Assembly: GCA_030849075.1 (NCBI GenBank)
Contig: JASAOO010003241.1
Location: forward strand, 1-29,229
DNA length: 29,229 nucleotides
Source: Zelonia costaricensis
Lineage: Eukaryota; Euglenozoa; Kinetoplastea; Trypanosomatida; Trypanosomatidae
Direction: 5' to 3'
Shown here: positions 1 through 8,935 of the stretch, piece by piece
Layout: each line of letters starts with the position of its first letter
Numbering within the stretch: the first letter of the stretch is position 1
Position numbers and translations under genes: made by a program
The notes under the pieces: model-generated
The model's input: only the letters and a program-made list of their open reading frames with translations
Told to the model about the DNA's origin: nothing
Database searches by the model: none

Positions 1-126
1 GGGGGGGCGGGAGACGCACATCAATGGCGGATGCAGACGAAAAGGAGAAGAAAAAAAAGAGACGAGGGGTGGGGAGGGGGGGAGTCGCGCGGCGCGTGAG
101 ACGCGGTTTGAGTGCCGTGATGACCG

Positions 127-161
<35 letters not shown>

Positions 162-511
162 CGTGTGTGTCTACTTGTCCACGGGCCTGGGAAAGGTGGG
201 GGGAGGGGGAGGGGAAGAGACGGAATGCAAACGTGAAACAACGAAGCAAGCAAGAAGAAAAAATGGATCCCCACAACCCCCGACACACGCGCAGACACAC
301 GCACACAGACGCACACGCACACACGCCTACACAGGAAAGGGCAGGGAAACGAAGATGTGGAGGGGTGGGGGAGGGGGGAGGGGCGGCAACCTCTGGGGCC
401 AGGCAATGCCCCCCCCCCCCTTGGAAGCGAGTCAAGTCCAGTGCCACGCACCGCCCGGCATCGGCGTTCCCCGCACATCCGCCACGAGAAAAGCGAGCAG
501 CGCTGTCGTCG
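1..511. other. Intergenic / 3' UTR of the kinesin gene
   Basis: This non-coding stretch lies downstream of the kinesin stop codon and probably holds its 3' UTR. It contains a GT microsatellite (129-170), purine-rich runs such as 198-216 and 359-382, a CA-rich block (about 282-330) and a C homopolymer at about 410-420. Open frames crossing it on the + strand read mostly the GT repeat as Val-Cys and are not credible genes. I see no RNA gene here. Confidence 0.7.
129..170. repeat. GT dinucleotide microsatellite
   Basis: An almost pure GT run, interrupted by GC steps near 157-162. On the transcribed (minus) sense it is a CA repeat in the presumed 3' UTR of the kinesin gene. Confidence 0.95.
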
Positions 512-2809
512 CTACTTCTTCACGATCTTCTTGTGGCGGGCCCGGAGCAGGTCCAGCTCCTCCAGCACCTCCCCACGGCGCCGGCGCACCTCGTCCCGCT
601 TCTTGCGCAGCTCCTCCAGCTTCTCCCCATCGGCCTGCACCTGCGACCTGTGCGCCTCACTCTTACTCGCCGCGATGAGCTTCTCCATGTCGGTCACCTT
701 CTGCGCTGCAGCCTCACGAGCGGCCTTCTCAGCATCGGCCGTGCTTCGCAGCGACGCAGTCTCCTGCCGCCGCTTCTCCCCATACAGCCGGCGCACCTCG
801 TCCGCCTGCATCGTCTCGCACACCTTGCGGCGTCGCTCCTCGGCCTCGCGGCGACGAGCCTGCCGCGCCTCGTTCTCGACCTCATACTTGGCCACGGCGG
901 CCGCCTTCTTGTCTGTCACCGCCTCCTCGGCCCTCAGCGCGTCCTTCGCGGCCTGCTCGCGGGCCTCGGCCTCCTTGCGGATCTTGTCGTACTGCGAGGC
1001 GTCGGCCGTGCCGCTCTTCTGCGCCGTGCGCAGCTTCGCGTAGTGCAGCTCATACGCCTCAAACTTCTTGTAGAACATGAAGCGGTGGAAGGTACGCTGG
1101 ATGATCAGCGCCGCACGGTCCTCGCGGATGGCGCGCGCGCGGGCGCGCGTCTTGTCCACCGACTTGCGGAGCGCCTTCGTCTGCCGATCCAGCCGCTGCG
1201 CCGCCTCCTGCTTCGACCGCAGCGTCTGGCGCACGCTGTCGAGATTCTGCCGCTGGATGCGGACGGCGTTGTCCAGCGCGCCGGCCTGCGAGGCCATGCC
1301 GTTGTGCACCATCGCCTGATCGTTCATCTTGACGAGAGTGACGAGGTTGCGGGCCTTGCTGCTCCACTGCAGCGTGGCGAGCGTGTCGCCGTAGTTCTTC
1401 ACGAGCGGGCTCAGCGTGGCCACCATCGTCGTGCGCGCGTTGCCGCCGATGCTGTCGCTCAGCAGCCACGTCAGGACGCTGTCGCGGAAGGGCACCTGGG
1501 GCAGCGGGCGCTCCTGGTAGTACCCACCCGTAATCTCCGCCTCCGCCATCTCCATCAGCATGTTCTGCCGCTCCGTCAAGTTGTCAATCACGCGGCGCAG
1601 CGCCAGCAGGGAGGTGTTGATCGCCGCGGACTCCTTCACGTAGTCCTGAAAGCCGCCCCGTTCCGAGCCGGCGAGGTCGACGAGGTTGATGCGACCGGCC
1701 TGCGTCTTGAAGGAGGGCAGCGCGTACTTGTTGTTGCCCGGCACCACCTGCTCCTGCAGCACCGTCAGCTGGAAGATGGCGTGGCTGCGGCTCGACTGGT
1801 TGTGCACCGCCGTGGCGCAGGTCGTGCGGTGCTGTGAGCCGCGGTCCAGCAGCGTGCAGCACTGTGCCCAGTTCTCTACCTCATACTTGGTGACGCCCTC
1901 GACGAACGGGCCGCTGTACGGGTCCTGCCGGATGCGGGCATCCTGCAGGCGCTCGTTGCCGCGGGTGTGCCGCAGCGCAGGGTCGAGCAAGTCGCGCACC
2001 CGCTCCATGTAGATTTCCACGAAGCTGACCTCGACACGAAACTTCGTGCGGTCGCGCGGCTGCTTCGTCTTTGCCTCCTCCTCCATGCGCTCCCTGAGAA
2101 TGACGAAAAGGTCGTTCGACACGCGCGGGATGATGCCCTCCTCGCCGTCGCCGCCGCACGACACCGTCGGGTCGTAGATGCCCATCATCGTGTACGTCTT
2201 GCCGCTGCCCGTCTGCCCGTACGTGAGGATGCAGCTGTTGAACCCGTTGAAGACGTGCGGGACGAGGTCCTTGGCGATGAGGTTGTACACGTCCCGCTGC
2301 GTCGCATACGTCTTGTGCCGCGTGTCCTGGAAGGTGTGCACGATGCGGTGCGTCGGTGGAATCGACCAGAGCGACGCATCGAACTCGAACTGCGCCTTCG
2401 GGGCCCAGTTGTCGCGCGGGTCGAGCAGGATCGTCTTGGTGCTCGTCATCTCGACAATGGAGCGCCGCTCCTGCCCATCCATCTCGGCCAGCTCCTCCTT
2501 GATGAAGGGCCGCACGCGCGACACGACGCGAAACGACGTGATCTCCGACACGCGGTTCTTGAAGGCATCCGTGCCCTCGGCAGCATCGGCGGCCGTGAGG
2601 TTGCGGTCCGGGTCCTGGAAGCGCGGCTGCGAGGACGGGCGCCTGGCCTTGGGGGCATTGCGCTTCGGCGTCGTCGCACGCGCCGGCGTGGCGCTGCGGG
2701 ACGGCGTGCTGGGCCCCTTCGCGCTGGTGTACGTCGGCGTGCGACTGTTGCTGCGCGTCAAGTGCCGCTTTGGCGCCTGCACCAGCTTCGGCTCCGTCAC
2801 ATGGACCAT
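512..2809 (-). CDS. Kinesin motor protein, kinesin-3-like motor with IQ motif and coiled-coil tail
   Basis: This 765-residue protein is an ATP-driven microtubule motor. The N-terminus (1-90) is basic, Ser/Thr/Pro-rich and probably disordered. The motor domain spans about 92-490. It has a P-loop GQTGSGKT at 198-205, switch I NQSSRSHA at 337-344 and switch II DLAGSE at 378-383. The segment FRDSVLTWLL (441-450) is typical of kinesin-3 motors, as is the GIIPRVSNDLF stretch after the P-loop. An IQ-like motif (AALIIQRTFHRFMFYKK, about 566-582) could bind calmodulin or a light chain. Residues 590-765 are charged and helical, consistent with a coiled coil. No FHA or PH domain is visible, unlike classical kinesin-3. 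The helix after switch II reads LLALRRVI where most kinesins have a Gly before the second basic residue. The stop is TAG. The ATG at 2807-2809 follows a good splice acceptor by 57 nt. Cargo and flagellar versus cell-body location cannot be read from the sequence. Confidence 0.95.
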   Translation of the reverse strand: MVHVTEPKLVQAPKRHLTRSNSRTPTYTSAKGPSTPSRSATPARATTPKRNAPKARRPSSQPRFQDPDRNLTAADAAEGTDAFKNRVSEITSFRVVSRVRPFIKEELAEMDGQERRSIVEMTSTKTILLDPRDNWAPKAQFEFDASLWSIPPTHRIVHTFQDTRHKTYATQRDVYNLIAKDLVPHVFNGFNSCILTYGQTGSGKTYTMMGIYDPTVSCGGDGEEGIIPRVSNDLFVILRERMEEEAKTKQPRDRTKFRVEVSFVEIYMERVRDLLDPALRHTRGNERLQDARIRQDPYSGPFVEGVTKYEVENWAQCCTLLDRGSQHRTTCATAVHNQSSRSHAIFQLTVLQEQVVPGNNKYALPSFKTQAGRINLVDLAGSERGGFQDYVKESAAINTSLLALRRVIDNLTERQNMLMEMAEAEITGGYYQERPLPQVPFRDSVLTWLLSDSIGGNARTTMVATLSPLVKNYGDTLATLQWSSKARNLVTLVKMNDQAMVHNGMASQAGALDNAVRIQRQNLDSVRQTLRSKQEAAQRLDRQTKALRKSVDKTRARARAIREDRAALIIQRTFHRFMFYKKFEAYELHYAKLRTAQKSGTADASQYDKIRKEAEAREQAAKDALRAEEAVTDKKAAAVAKYEVENEARQARRREAEERRRKVCETMQADEVRRLYGEKRRQETASLRSTADAEKAAREAAAQKVTDMEKLIAASKSEAHRSQVQADGEKLEELRKKRDEVRRRRGEVLEELDLLRARHKKIVKK

Positions 2810-2866
2810 CTTGCCTGAGTGTGGCGGCTGATGTGGGGGCTTCTCCTCGTGTGCGGAGACGTCCGA

Positions 2867-2909
2867 CTACAAAGCAAGGGAGGGACGGGGGGAGCGAGAG
2901 AAAAAGAGC
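2867..2909 (-). promoter_or_regulatory. Predicted spliced-leader acceptor for the kinesin mRNA
   Basis: Read on the minus strand, a CT-rich tract of about 38 nt ends in TTTGTAG with AG at 2868-2867. It is the first AG after the tract and lies 57 nt upstream of the kinesin ATG. No ATG lies between acceptor and start. Acceptor use is inferred from the usual kinetoplastid pattern. Confidence 0.7.
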
Positions 2910-2984
2910 ACGCAACGAGGGCGGTAGGTGAACCAAGACGGCAGCGTTCGTGTCTCGTGTGAGGGAGTGGCAGAAGCATACACG

Positions 2985-2988
<4 letters not shown>

Positions 2989-3024
<36 letters not shown>
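2989..3024. repeat. CA dinucleotide microsatellite, 18 units
   Basis: A perfect (CA)18 run upstream of the kinesin splice acceptor. It lies in the intercistronic region rather than in the predicted mature leader. Confidence 0.95.
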
Positions 3025-3026
<2 letters not shown>

Positions 3027-3188
3027 GGAGGAAAAGACACGGCGAAAGAATCAAGATGAAGATACCAAGCGGCTTCGATTAGAGTGGAGTGATAGTCGGC
3101 GACGTGCTCACGCACGCGAGAAAAAGAAAAAGAAAAATGGGTGGGTACAATGAGCCAGACTGTCACCGAGGCGCGCACCTTCACATGT

Positions 3189-3218
3189 ACACACACACAC
3201 ACGCACACGCACGCACGC
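3189..3218. repeat. AC/GC-interrupted microsatellite
   Basis: Alternating AC with GC steps, all alternating purine/pyrimidine. It lies about 165 bp beyond the preceding CA run in the same intercistronic region. Confidence 0.85.
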
Positions 3219-4700
3219 GCGAGAAGGTGACAGAGAAGAGCTAGAAAAAAGGAGGAAACGCAAGCGACGATGCTGCGTCTGTCCTTTGCCTTTCCTTCTT
3301 TTTTCGTTTTCTTGTCTCTAAATCGCTTTGCGTTTTTTTTGTTGTTGTTGTTGAGCCCGGCGTTATCGCGTTTTTTGGAGGGGGAGGGATGGGGATGGAG
3401 GGGGGGGGCAGGTCTTCAGCGCGAACACGTCGTGGCAACAGCAGCACAACGGCCTGCTTGCGTGCGCGAACGCGTTGGGGGTGGGCAATCCGCTCGCGTG
3501 TGGTGCGTCAAACGCGGCAAGTGTACTCTAGAAACCGAAGCACAACGAAGAGGAAAGAGACTCAACGACAAGAGATTTGGATGCCGGAAAGCGGGCTCGA
3601 CCTACGAAAGGGGAGGGGGGGGGGAGGTTCCGTTTCGGCTACGGTCAAGGGCGACGGTGCTGGACGACAGCGAAGGCGAAGGTGGATGATAGGCGAAAAC
3701 GTGGGGATGCGGTGAGGGGAGTGAGCCACGGTGCAGAGTTCGCGCAATGGGTTCTACGACCGCGACGATGTGCACGTGTGCGGGGATGTGTGGTGTGTGC
3801 GTGCGTGGGCAGCCGAGACGAGATGAGGCAGCGCAATGGAGACAGAGGGTGCGGTGGGGCGAGTAGCCAGTGGTGTGATGCTGAGACAGACGCGCTGCGT
3901 GAAGTATGGGTGAGGTGGTTCACCCGTTGACGTGCACGCCGCTGCAGCTTTGTTGACTGATGCGAATGCAAACAACGTCCATCTTTCGCCTTCACTTCTG
4001 CACGGCGTGCGGCCGGGTATCCGTGAACTCACAAGGGGTGCCCTCTTGCGCCATCGACACTCTTCACAGGTTCTGCCTTGTGATAGACACCAGAACCCCG
4101 CGCGGATGCCTCTCTGTGCAGCTCTCTCTCTCTCTCTTTCCTTCCCTTCTTGTTTCCTGAGTCACATGCTCGCAGCGACGCACCGCTGTAGACCTGAACG
4201 GTCCGTGTACCCGGAAGCGACACGAGCGGGCTGAGAGATGCTATGTACAAGGCCTGAAACGAGCGAGCATAAAAAAGAAAACGGGGCAACAGGCGCGGCG
4301 GCGAGTTCTCGCTGCAATACCTGCCGTCGCGCTGCCAGCCACGCCGCGGGCCCGATGCACGTGTTCGGAGGGGCTGTCCGTGGAGGCGAAGAGGGCGGCA
4401 GGGGGAGGAGTAGGACAACCGATTGCGTGGACAGCCCCTCGCACCTCCCGACACCGTCACCCACGTGAGGAGAGGAGGAGCACCCCCCCGACCGGTGCAT
4501 AAATACATCATTTCAACGCACCACAGCCAAGGCAACGACGGCACGGCGCACGGCGGCATCTAAAACCAAACGTGTGTGCGTGTGGGGTAGGCAGGGTGGG
4601 GGGGGGAAGCGAGAGTGCGATAAGAGGAAGTTGAGCAGGAAGCCACCCGCCGACCACGCCTGCACGCCGCACGCCGCAGCAGCCGCAGCCCACCACCTCT

Positions 4701-7700
4701 TCACTTGCGCTTGCCACCCTTGCCGGTGGTGAGGGGGATGACGGGATCGGCGCTGATGTCCACCGGCAACAGCGCGCTCGTCTGTATGTCCTCCAGTTCT
4801 GCCAGCCGCGCCGCCGAGCACGACAAGAGCGGCCCGCGGTCGCACGCCGCGTCGATGATCTCGAGGAAAAGCGAGGTGTACTGCGCCACCGATGCACCGC
4901 GCTCCGCTGTGAGCTCCGCTTCCCGCCGGGCCCAGACCGCCGCCTCCTCGGCCGCCTCCAGTTCTTTGACCGTCTTGGCCGGCACGTGAATGGCGCTGAA
5001 GCCGAGCAGCTCCTCCGCCGGCACCGCGTCCAGCACCGCGCGCTGCGCCCGGCTCATCTCCGCGGCGGTGGCGGCCGCGCCAGAGCCGGCTTGTCCACCC
5101 AGGCGCTCGCTCGTGCTCGCCACGGCGGCGACCGCCGTGGACGCCGCGGGGGCCCCCACGCCGCTCTTGCCGCGGGACGAGGCCGCGCCCTTCTTACCGG
5201 CCCCCGCGCTGCTGCTGTTGCCGTTTTGCGGGCTGCCTCCGGCGGTGCCTGGTGCCGACTGGCTGGTCGCCGCCGCCGCTGCAGCAGCAGCCGCCGACAC
5301 ACACGCCGCGGTGAAGGCCTGCGCGAAGCTTGTCGTGCTGGACGGGCCCGGCTTCTGGCCCAGCAGGTCCTCGCACTCGCGGTTCAAGAGCGCGGCGCGG
5401 CGGTTGCGCACCCCGTCAGCGAGGTTGGCGGCAGCGCGCTCGAGCAGCACCGGCAGCGGCACGGAGTCCCTGTCCAACGCGGGCTCGCCGTGGCTGTCGG
5501 AGGAGTTCGGCTGCACCGCGCGGGCGGCGCGCAGGAGCACGAGAAAGGCATCGAAGAAGACCTGCCGCGTGGCCGCGTCCCGCACCCCCATCATCTGCTG
5601 GAGCAGCAGAAGAAGCGAGCCGTCCCAGCGCGCGGGGTATGATGTGGCGGACAGCGCCGGCGGCTCGGAGCCCGCCGTGGCACTCGCCGGCACTGCCACG
5701 GACGCCTGCGGCGGCGGCACCGGGGCGGGAGAGGTGGCGTTGGCGGCGGCCGCTGCCTGCGCCCCCGACGGCGCCGCCGGCGTTGCCCCCGCGCCAGCTG
5801 CCGAGCCAGCCGCCGCGGTCCTGTCACCCTCTCCCGCGACGAGTTTGGTGTCCTTGCTGTGGCTCAGCGTCCAGCACGTCTGCTGCACCGCCGAGTACAG
5901 GGCGTTGAGCTTGTCGTACACGCACGCGGCGTAGGGGATGCGGTCGAAGCTGAGCCGGTTGGCCAGGTTCCAGGCGTCCTCCTGGGTGCGGCGGCGGCTC
6001 CGCTCCGCGGTCTTGGCCGCGTCCGCCGCGCCATCGAGGTGCTCGATGTGGGCCAGCAGCGCGGCTCCTTCAATCGCAACGTCGTTGGCGCTGATCTGCT
6101 GCACGAGGCGGCGCTGCATGTCGAGCACCACCTTCGCCTCGATCGCCTGCGCCACGGGGGCGGCGAGCCAGTCCCAGGACGGGCCGTCCCGCACCACCAG
6201 CGCACGCATGCGCACGAAGATTCGCTCCGGCGCGGGTGGGACGGTAAGCAGTTCGAAGGTGTGCTGGAAGAGCCCGACACGGGTGGCGCGCACGGAGAAG
6301 GCGAAGGTGCCCTCCTCCCCCGGCAGCACCACCCCGCTGAGGGGGGAGGAGAGGACGAAGAAGTTCTCGCGGGCGGCGCGTTGGTGCGCGGCGAGGGCGT
6401 GCGTGATGCGGGCTGCAGCGGCGGCGGCGGCCTCCGTGCCCTCGGGCCCCTGCACGGTCTCCGACTGCGAGGCGGACAGCGGCCGCTCCCCAGTCGAGTC
6501 CTCGCGCGGCTCGGTGCGCAGCGTGTCCTCGGTGAGGCTGCCGCCCTCCCTGCCGGCGGCGTCCTCGGGCAGCTGGCGCAGCTGCTCCGCCACGGGATCC
6601 ACGGCAACCCAGCTGTAGTAGATGGTCGTCGTCCCGGTGTTGCGCAGCGTGACGGTGCCCTGCAGCAGCTCGTGCGGCCGGGTCTCAAAAAAAAGATGGC
6701 GCGTCGAGAGCTCCATTGCCGGCCCGCGCGCGACGCTGCCGCCCGCCGCCGCGGCGCCACCGCCGTCCGCGTCGTCACCGAAGAAGTGCGGCCGCCCCGC
6801 GGACGGGTCCTCCGCGTCCACCTGCATCGGGTGCAGCATCGACGTCGTCGGCGAGTGGGAGCGGGGGTGGCGCTTACCACCCGCTGCGGTGCCTCCCGCC
6901 CCCACCGCGGTGTCGGCGCTGTGGGCGTTCTCGCGGCCAGCCCCCGCCTCGTCCGGCGCCATCTCGGACGGGTTGACCGTCGCGAGGCTGCCGCGTGGCG
7001 CGTACTCGTTGCGGCGACCCCCACCGGCGGCGTCGCCGTCACCACCGGCGACGGTGGTGCTGTTGTCGTCGTGCCGCCCGTGCGGGGTGGTGCTCGGGCT
7101 TGCGTTCAGGATGGCGCTCGCTGCCGCCCCGACGGAGCCCCACTTCCCACGGTGCGGTGGCGCCGAGGCCACGCCGCCGGGCCGCAGGTTGCTCGTCGCG
7201 CGGCTGGAGACCATGGAGGTGGGCATGGAGGGCCACATCTGCGACTGCGGCGGCGGCGGGGGCGGGAAGTACTCTACCGGCGGCGCCGACGACGCCCGCC
7301 CTGCCCCGGTCCACTTCGCCTCATGCGCCTCCGCCTCCTCCGCTGTCGCGTACGGCGCGGGCTGCCCCTCCACCTGCAGGAACGCGCGGGGCTGCAGGAA
7401 GTGGCCGAGGCGCTCCTGCACGTATGGGGTGAGGCGCGTCAGCTGGTCCTCGTAGTACCGCATCGCCTCCTTTTCCTCCCCGTCCGCCGCCACCGAGGCG
7501 GTGTCTGCCGACGAGGCGGCGGCCACGGCGCTAGTGAGCGCCGCCCGCACGCGACTCTGCGCCGCGGCGCGGTGCCGCGTCACTTCGTGGACCGCGTCCA
7601 CCGGCACGTCGCCCTCCGACACGACACGCGTGTACGTCATGTGGTCAATCGGCAGCGTCGTCGGGTCGCGCACCTCGCTGTACAGCTGGTACGGAAAGGA

Positions 7701-8174
7701 GGTGCGGCCGATGGGCACGAGCCGGCGCACCAGCTCCGCGTCGGTGCTGCGCAGCTGCCCCTCCCACGTGTGGCTTCCATCCACGGTGGTGTTGGCGCGT
7801 GCGACGGCGAGCAGGCCGAGGTCTTCGCGACGAGCACGGGCGGCAGAGGTGGCGCCGGCGAAGTTTGGCGCCGCCGTCACCGCCGCCAGCGTCGCCTCAG
7901 ACGCATAGGCCGACGCAGTGGACTGCGAGGTGGAGGGCCGCTGCGAGTGCGCGTGGCGCTGTCCGCCGTGTCCGTGGGTGGCTGAGGATGCTGCGATGGG
8001 TGCGGCGGCGGAGGCGAGGTGGGTTTGCATGCGGGCCCACGCTGCCTGCTGCCGCTCCCACTGCGCCAGCGCTTTGGTTTGCCGGTGGCGGTCGTCGTAC
8101 GGGTCCGCCGGCTCGTCGGCGGCAAAGGCCGAGTCGGCCGGACCGCGCCGCCCCATCACTCCACGGCTGTCCAT
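4701..8174 (-). CDS. MYCBPAP: MYCBPAP-like protein, probable axonemal central-apparatus component
   Basis: This 1157-residue protein resembles the MYCBP-associated protein family, whose algal member is an axonemal central-apparatus protein. Visible landmarks are a charged N-terminus, a conserved block at about 150-185 (LVPIGRTSFPYQLYSEVRDP then DHMTYTRV), and a helical block at 235-265. An ASH/MSP-like beta domain spans about 487-660, with LSTRHLFFETRP, TLRNTGTTTIYYSW and a later VVLPGEEGTFAFSV. A helical segment at 670-770 follows, including RIPYAACVYDKLNALY. Long Ala/Gly/Ser/Pro insertions (300-480, 785-860, 950-1040) are typical of GC-rich trypanosomatid genes and are probably disordered. 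The C-terminus is basic (GKGGKRK). The TGA stop is at 4701-4703. The start is the first in-frame ATG; a second ATG six codons in (8154-8156) is possible. A role in the flagellum is inferred from the family, not shown by the sequence. Confidence 0.75.
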   Translation of the reverse strand: MDSRGVMGRRGPADSAFAADEPADPYDDRHRQTKALAQWERQQAAWARMQTHLASAAAPIAASSATHGHGGQRHAHSQRPSTSQSTASAYASEATLAAVTAAPNFAGATSAARARREDLGLLAVARANTTVDGSHTWEGQLRSTDAELVRRLVPIGRTSFPYQLYSEVRDPTTLPIDHMTYTRVVSEGDVPVDAVHEVTRHRAAAQSRVRAALTSAVAAASSADTASVAADGEEKEAMRYYEDQLTRLTPYVQERLGHFLQPRAFLQVEGQPAPYATAEEAEAHEAKWTGAGRASSAPPVEYFPPPPPPQSQMWPSMPTSMVSSRATSNLRPGGVASAPPHRGKWGSVGAAASAILNASPSTTPHGRHDDNSTTVAGGDGDAAGGGRRNEYAPRGSLATVNPSEMAPDEAGAGRENAHSADTAVGAGGTAAGGKRHPRSHSPTTSMLHPMQVDAEDPSAGRPHFFGDDADGGGAAAAGGSVARGPAMELSTRHLFFETRPHELLQGTVTLRNTGTTTIYYSWVAVDPVAEQLRQLPEDAAGREGGSLTEDTLRTEPREDSTGERPLSASQSETVQGPEGTEAAAAAAARITHALAAHQRAARENFFVLSSPLSGVVLPGEEGTFAFSVRATRVGLFQHTFELLTVPPAPERIFVRMRALVVRDGPSWDWLAAPVAQAIEAKVVLDMQRRLVQQISANDVAIEGAALLAHIEHLDGAADAAKTAERSRRRTQEDAWNLANRLSFDRIPYAACVYDKLNALYSAVQQTCWTLSHSKDTKLVAGEGDRTAAAGSAAGAGATPAAPSGAQAAAAANATSPAPVPPPQASVAVPASATAGSEPPALSATSYPARWDGSLLLLLQQMMGVRDAATRQVFFDAFLVLLRAARAVQPNSSDSHGEPALDRDSVPLPVLLERAAANLADGVRNRRAALLNRECEDLLGQKPGPSSTTSFAQAFTAACVSAAAAAAAAATSQSAPGTAGGSPQNGNSSSAGAGKKGAASSRGKSGVGAPAASTAVAAVASTSERLGGQAGSGAAATAAEMSRAQRAVLDAVPAEELLGFSAIHVPAKTVKELEAAEEAAVWARREAELTAERGASVAQYTSLFLEIIDAACDRGPLLSCSAARLAELEDIQTSALLPVDISADPVIPLTTGKGGKRK

Positions 8175-8211
8175 GATTCAAGAAAAAGGGAGGGGATGGA
8201 GCTTCTCTCGC

Positions 8212-8234
8212 GTGTGTGTGTGTGTGTGTGTGTG
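8212..8234. repeat. GT dinucleotide microsatellite in predicted 5' leader
   Basis: GT repeat, CA on the transcribed sense. If the acceptor at 8301-8302 is used, this repeat is retained in the mature leader of the MYCBPAP-like mRNA. Confidence 0.9.
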
Positions 8235-8300
8235 CGGGTGTGTACTTGTGTGTGTGGCTTGATTGTGTGGGTTTGCGCACACGTGTGCGCCGTCGAGCAC

Positions 8301-8350
8301 CTAGCAGCGGGGATGCAAAGGAGTAGAGGAAGGGGAGGTGGAAGTACAAG
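8301..8350 (-). promoter_or_regulatory. Predicted spliced-leader acceptor for the MYCBPAP-like mRNA
   Basis: On the minus strand a CT-rich stretch ends in GCTGCTAG, with AG at 8302-8301. This gives a leader of about 126 nt that includes a CA repeat. A second pyrimidine tract sits right before the ATG (8179-8200), and its first AG falls inside codon 3, so two acceptors may compete. Confidence 0.5.
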
Positions 8351-8935
8351 GTACAAGGCGGCGTGCGTCCACTCTGTAGCCGTGAGTGCTGATTGCCAAG
8401 CGCACGCACTCTGGCGCTGCGGCGGCCTGCGCCACGAAGAACTTGTTCTTACCGGTTTAGCGACCGCTGCATGCACCACCCCCCCAGCGTGGATGTTGAC
8501 CCTGCAAGCGTGTGAGAGGCACGACGAGGTGACGTCGATGCCGCAATGCGCGTAGCCGTGTAGGTCTGCGGTGCCCTGTTGACTGTCATTCACATCGTCT
8601 AAGCTGCAGGGAACTCTAGCGGGGCGAGCCCGATGCGGGGGAGCTTGGCGTGGTGGCAGCGAGAAAGAGGGAGGGAGACAGCCTGACAGAGACGGGACGG
8701 AGCGGCGGGGTGTCGCCCCCGCCCACCCACCCCCCTCTTCACCGACGTGATTGCCCACTTGCTCCCCTGGCTGTCTGCCGCGCGGTGGAGCACAGCTCCG
8801 TCGCGCACACACGACAACACCAAATACAACAAAAACACATATATTCAAGGGGTACAGCTGTACACGTGCACCCACAGACAGATGGGCACCGCGCGCGCGC
8901 CCCCGCTTCGTCCTCCTTCCTCCCCCCTCTGTCTC

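Larger units (their letters stand above)
2810..4700. other. Intergenic region, 5' leader of kinesin and 3' UTR of MYCBPAP-like gene
   Basis: The 1.9 kb between the two genes holds the kinesin leader and acceptor (2867-2909), CA repeats (2989-3024 and 3189-3218), purine-rich tracts (about 3120-3137 and 3240-3260), T-rich runs (about 3297-3350), a G-rich run (3376-3408) and a CT-rich run (about 4121-4150). The part from about 3950 to 4500 is less repetitive but has no convincing gene. Short frames on both strands here lack family resemblance and overlap each other. Confidence 0.6.
8175..8935. other. Intergenic region with MYCBPAP-like 5' leader and upstream 3' UTR
   Basis: This holds a GT run (8212-8234, plus scattered GT to about 8262), a candidate splice acceptor (8301-8350) and a purine-rich stretch at about 8650-8705. 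No gene is supported. The 239-aa minus frame running through it reads mainly the CA repeat as His-Thr and is rejected. Confidence 0.6.

Noticed and set aside
131..1837. A 568-codon + strand frame across the GT repeat and the kinesin gene
   Set aside because: It starts within the microsatellite and then reads the kinesin antisense.
5859..7985. A 708-codon + strand frame opposite the MYCBPAP-like gene
   Set aside because: It is Arg/Val/Leu-rich antisense of a GC-rich gene and shows no family resemblance; it is treated as a shadow.
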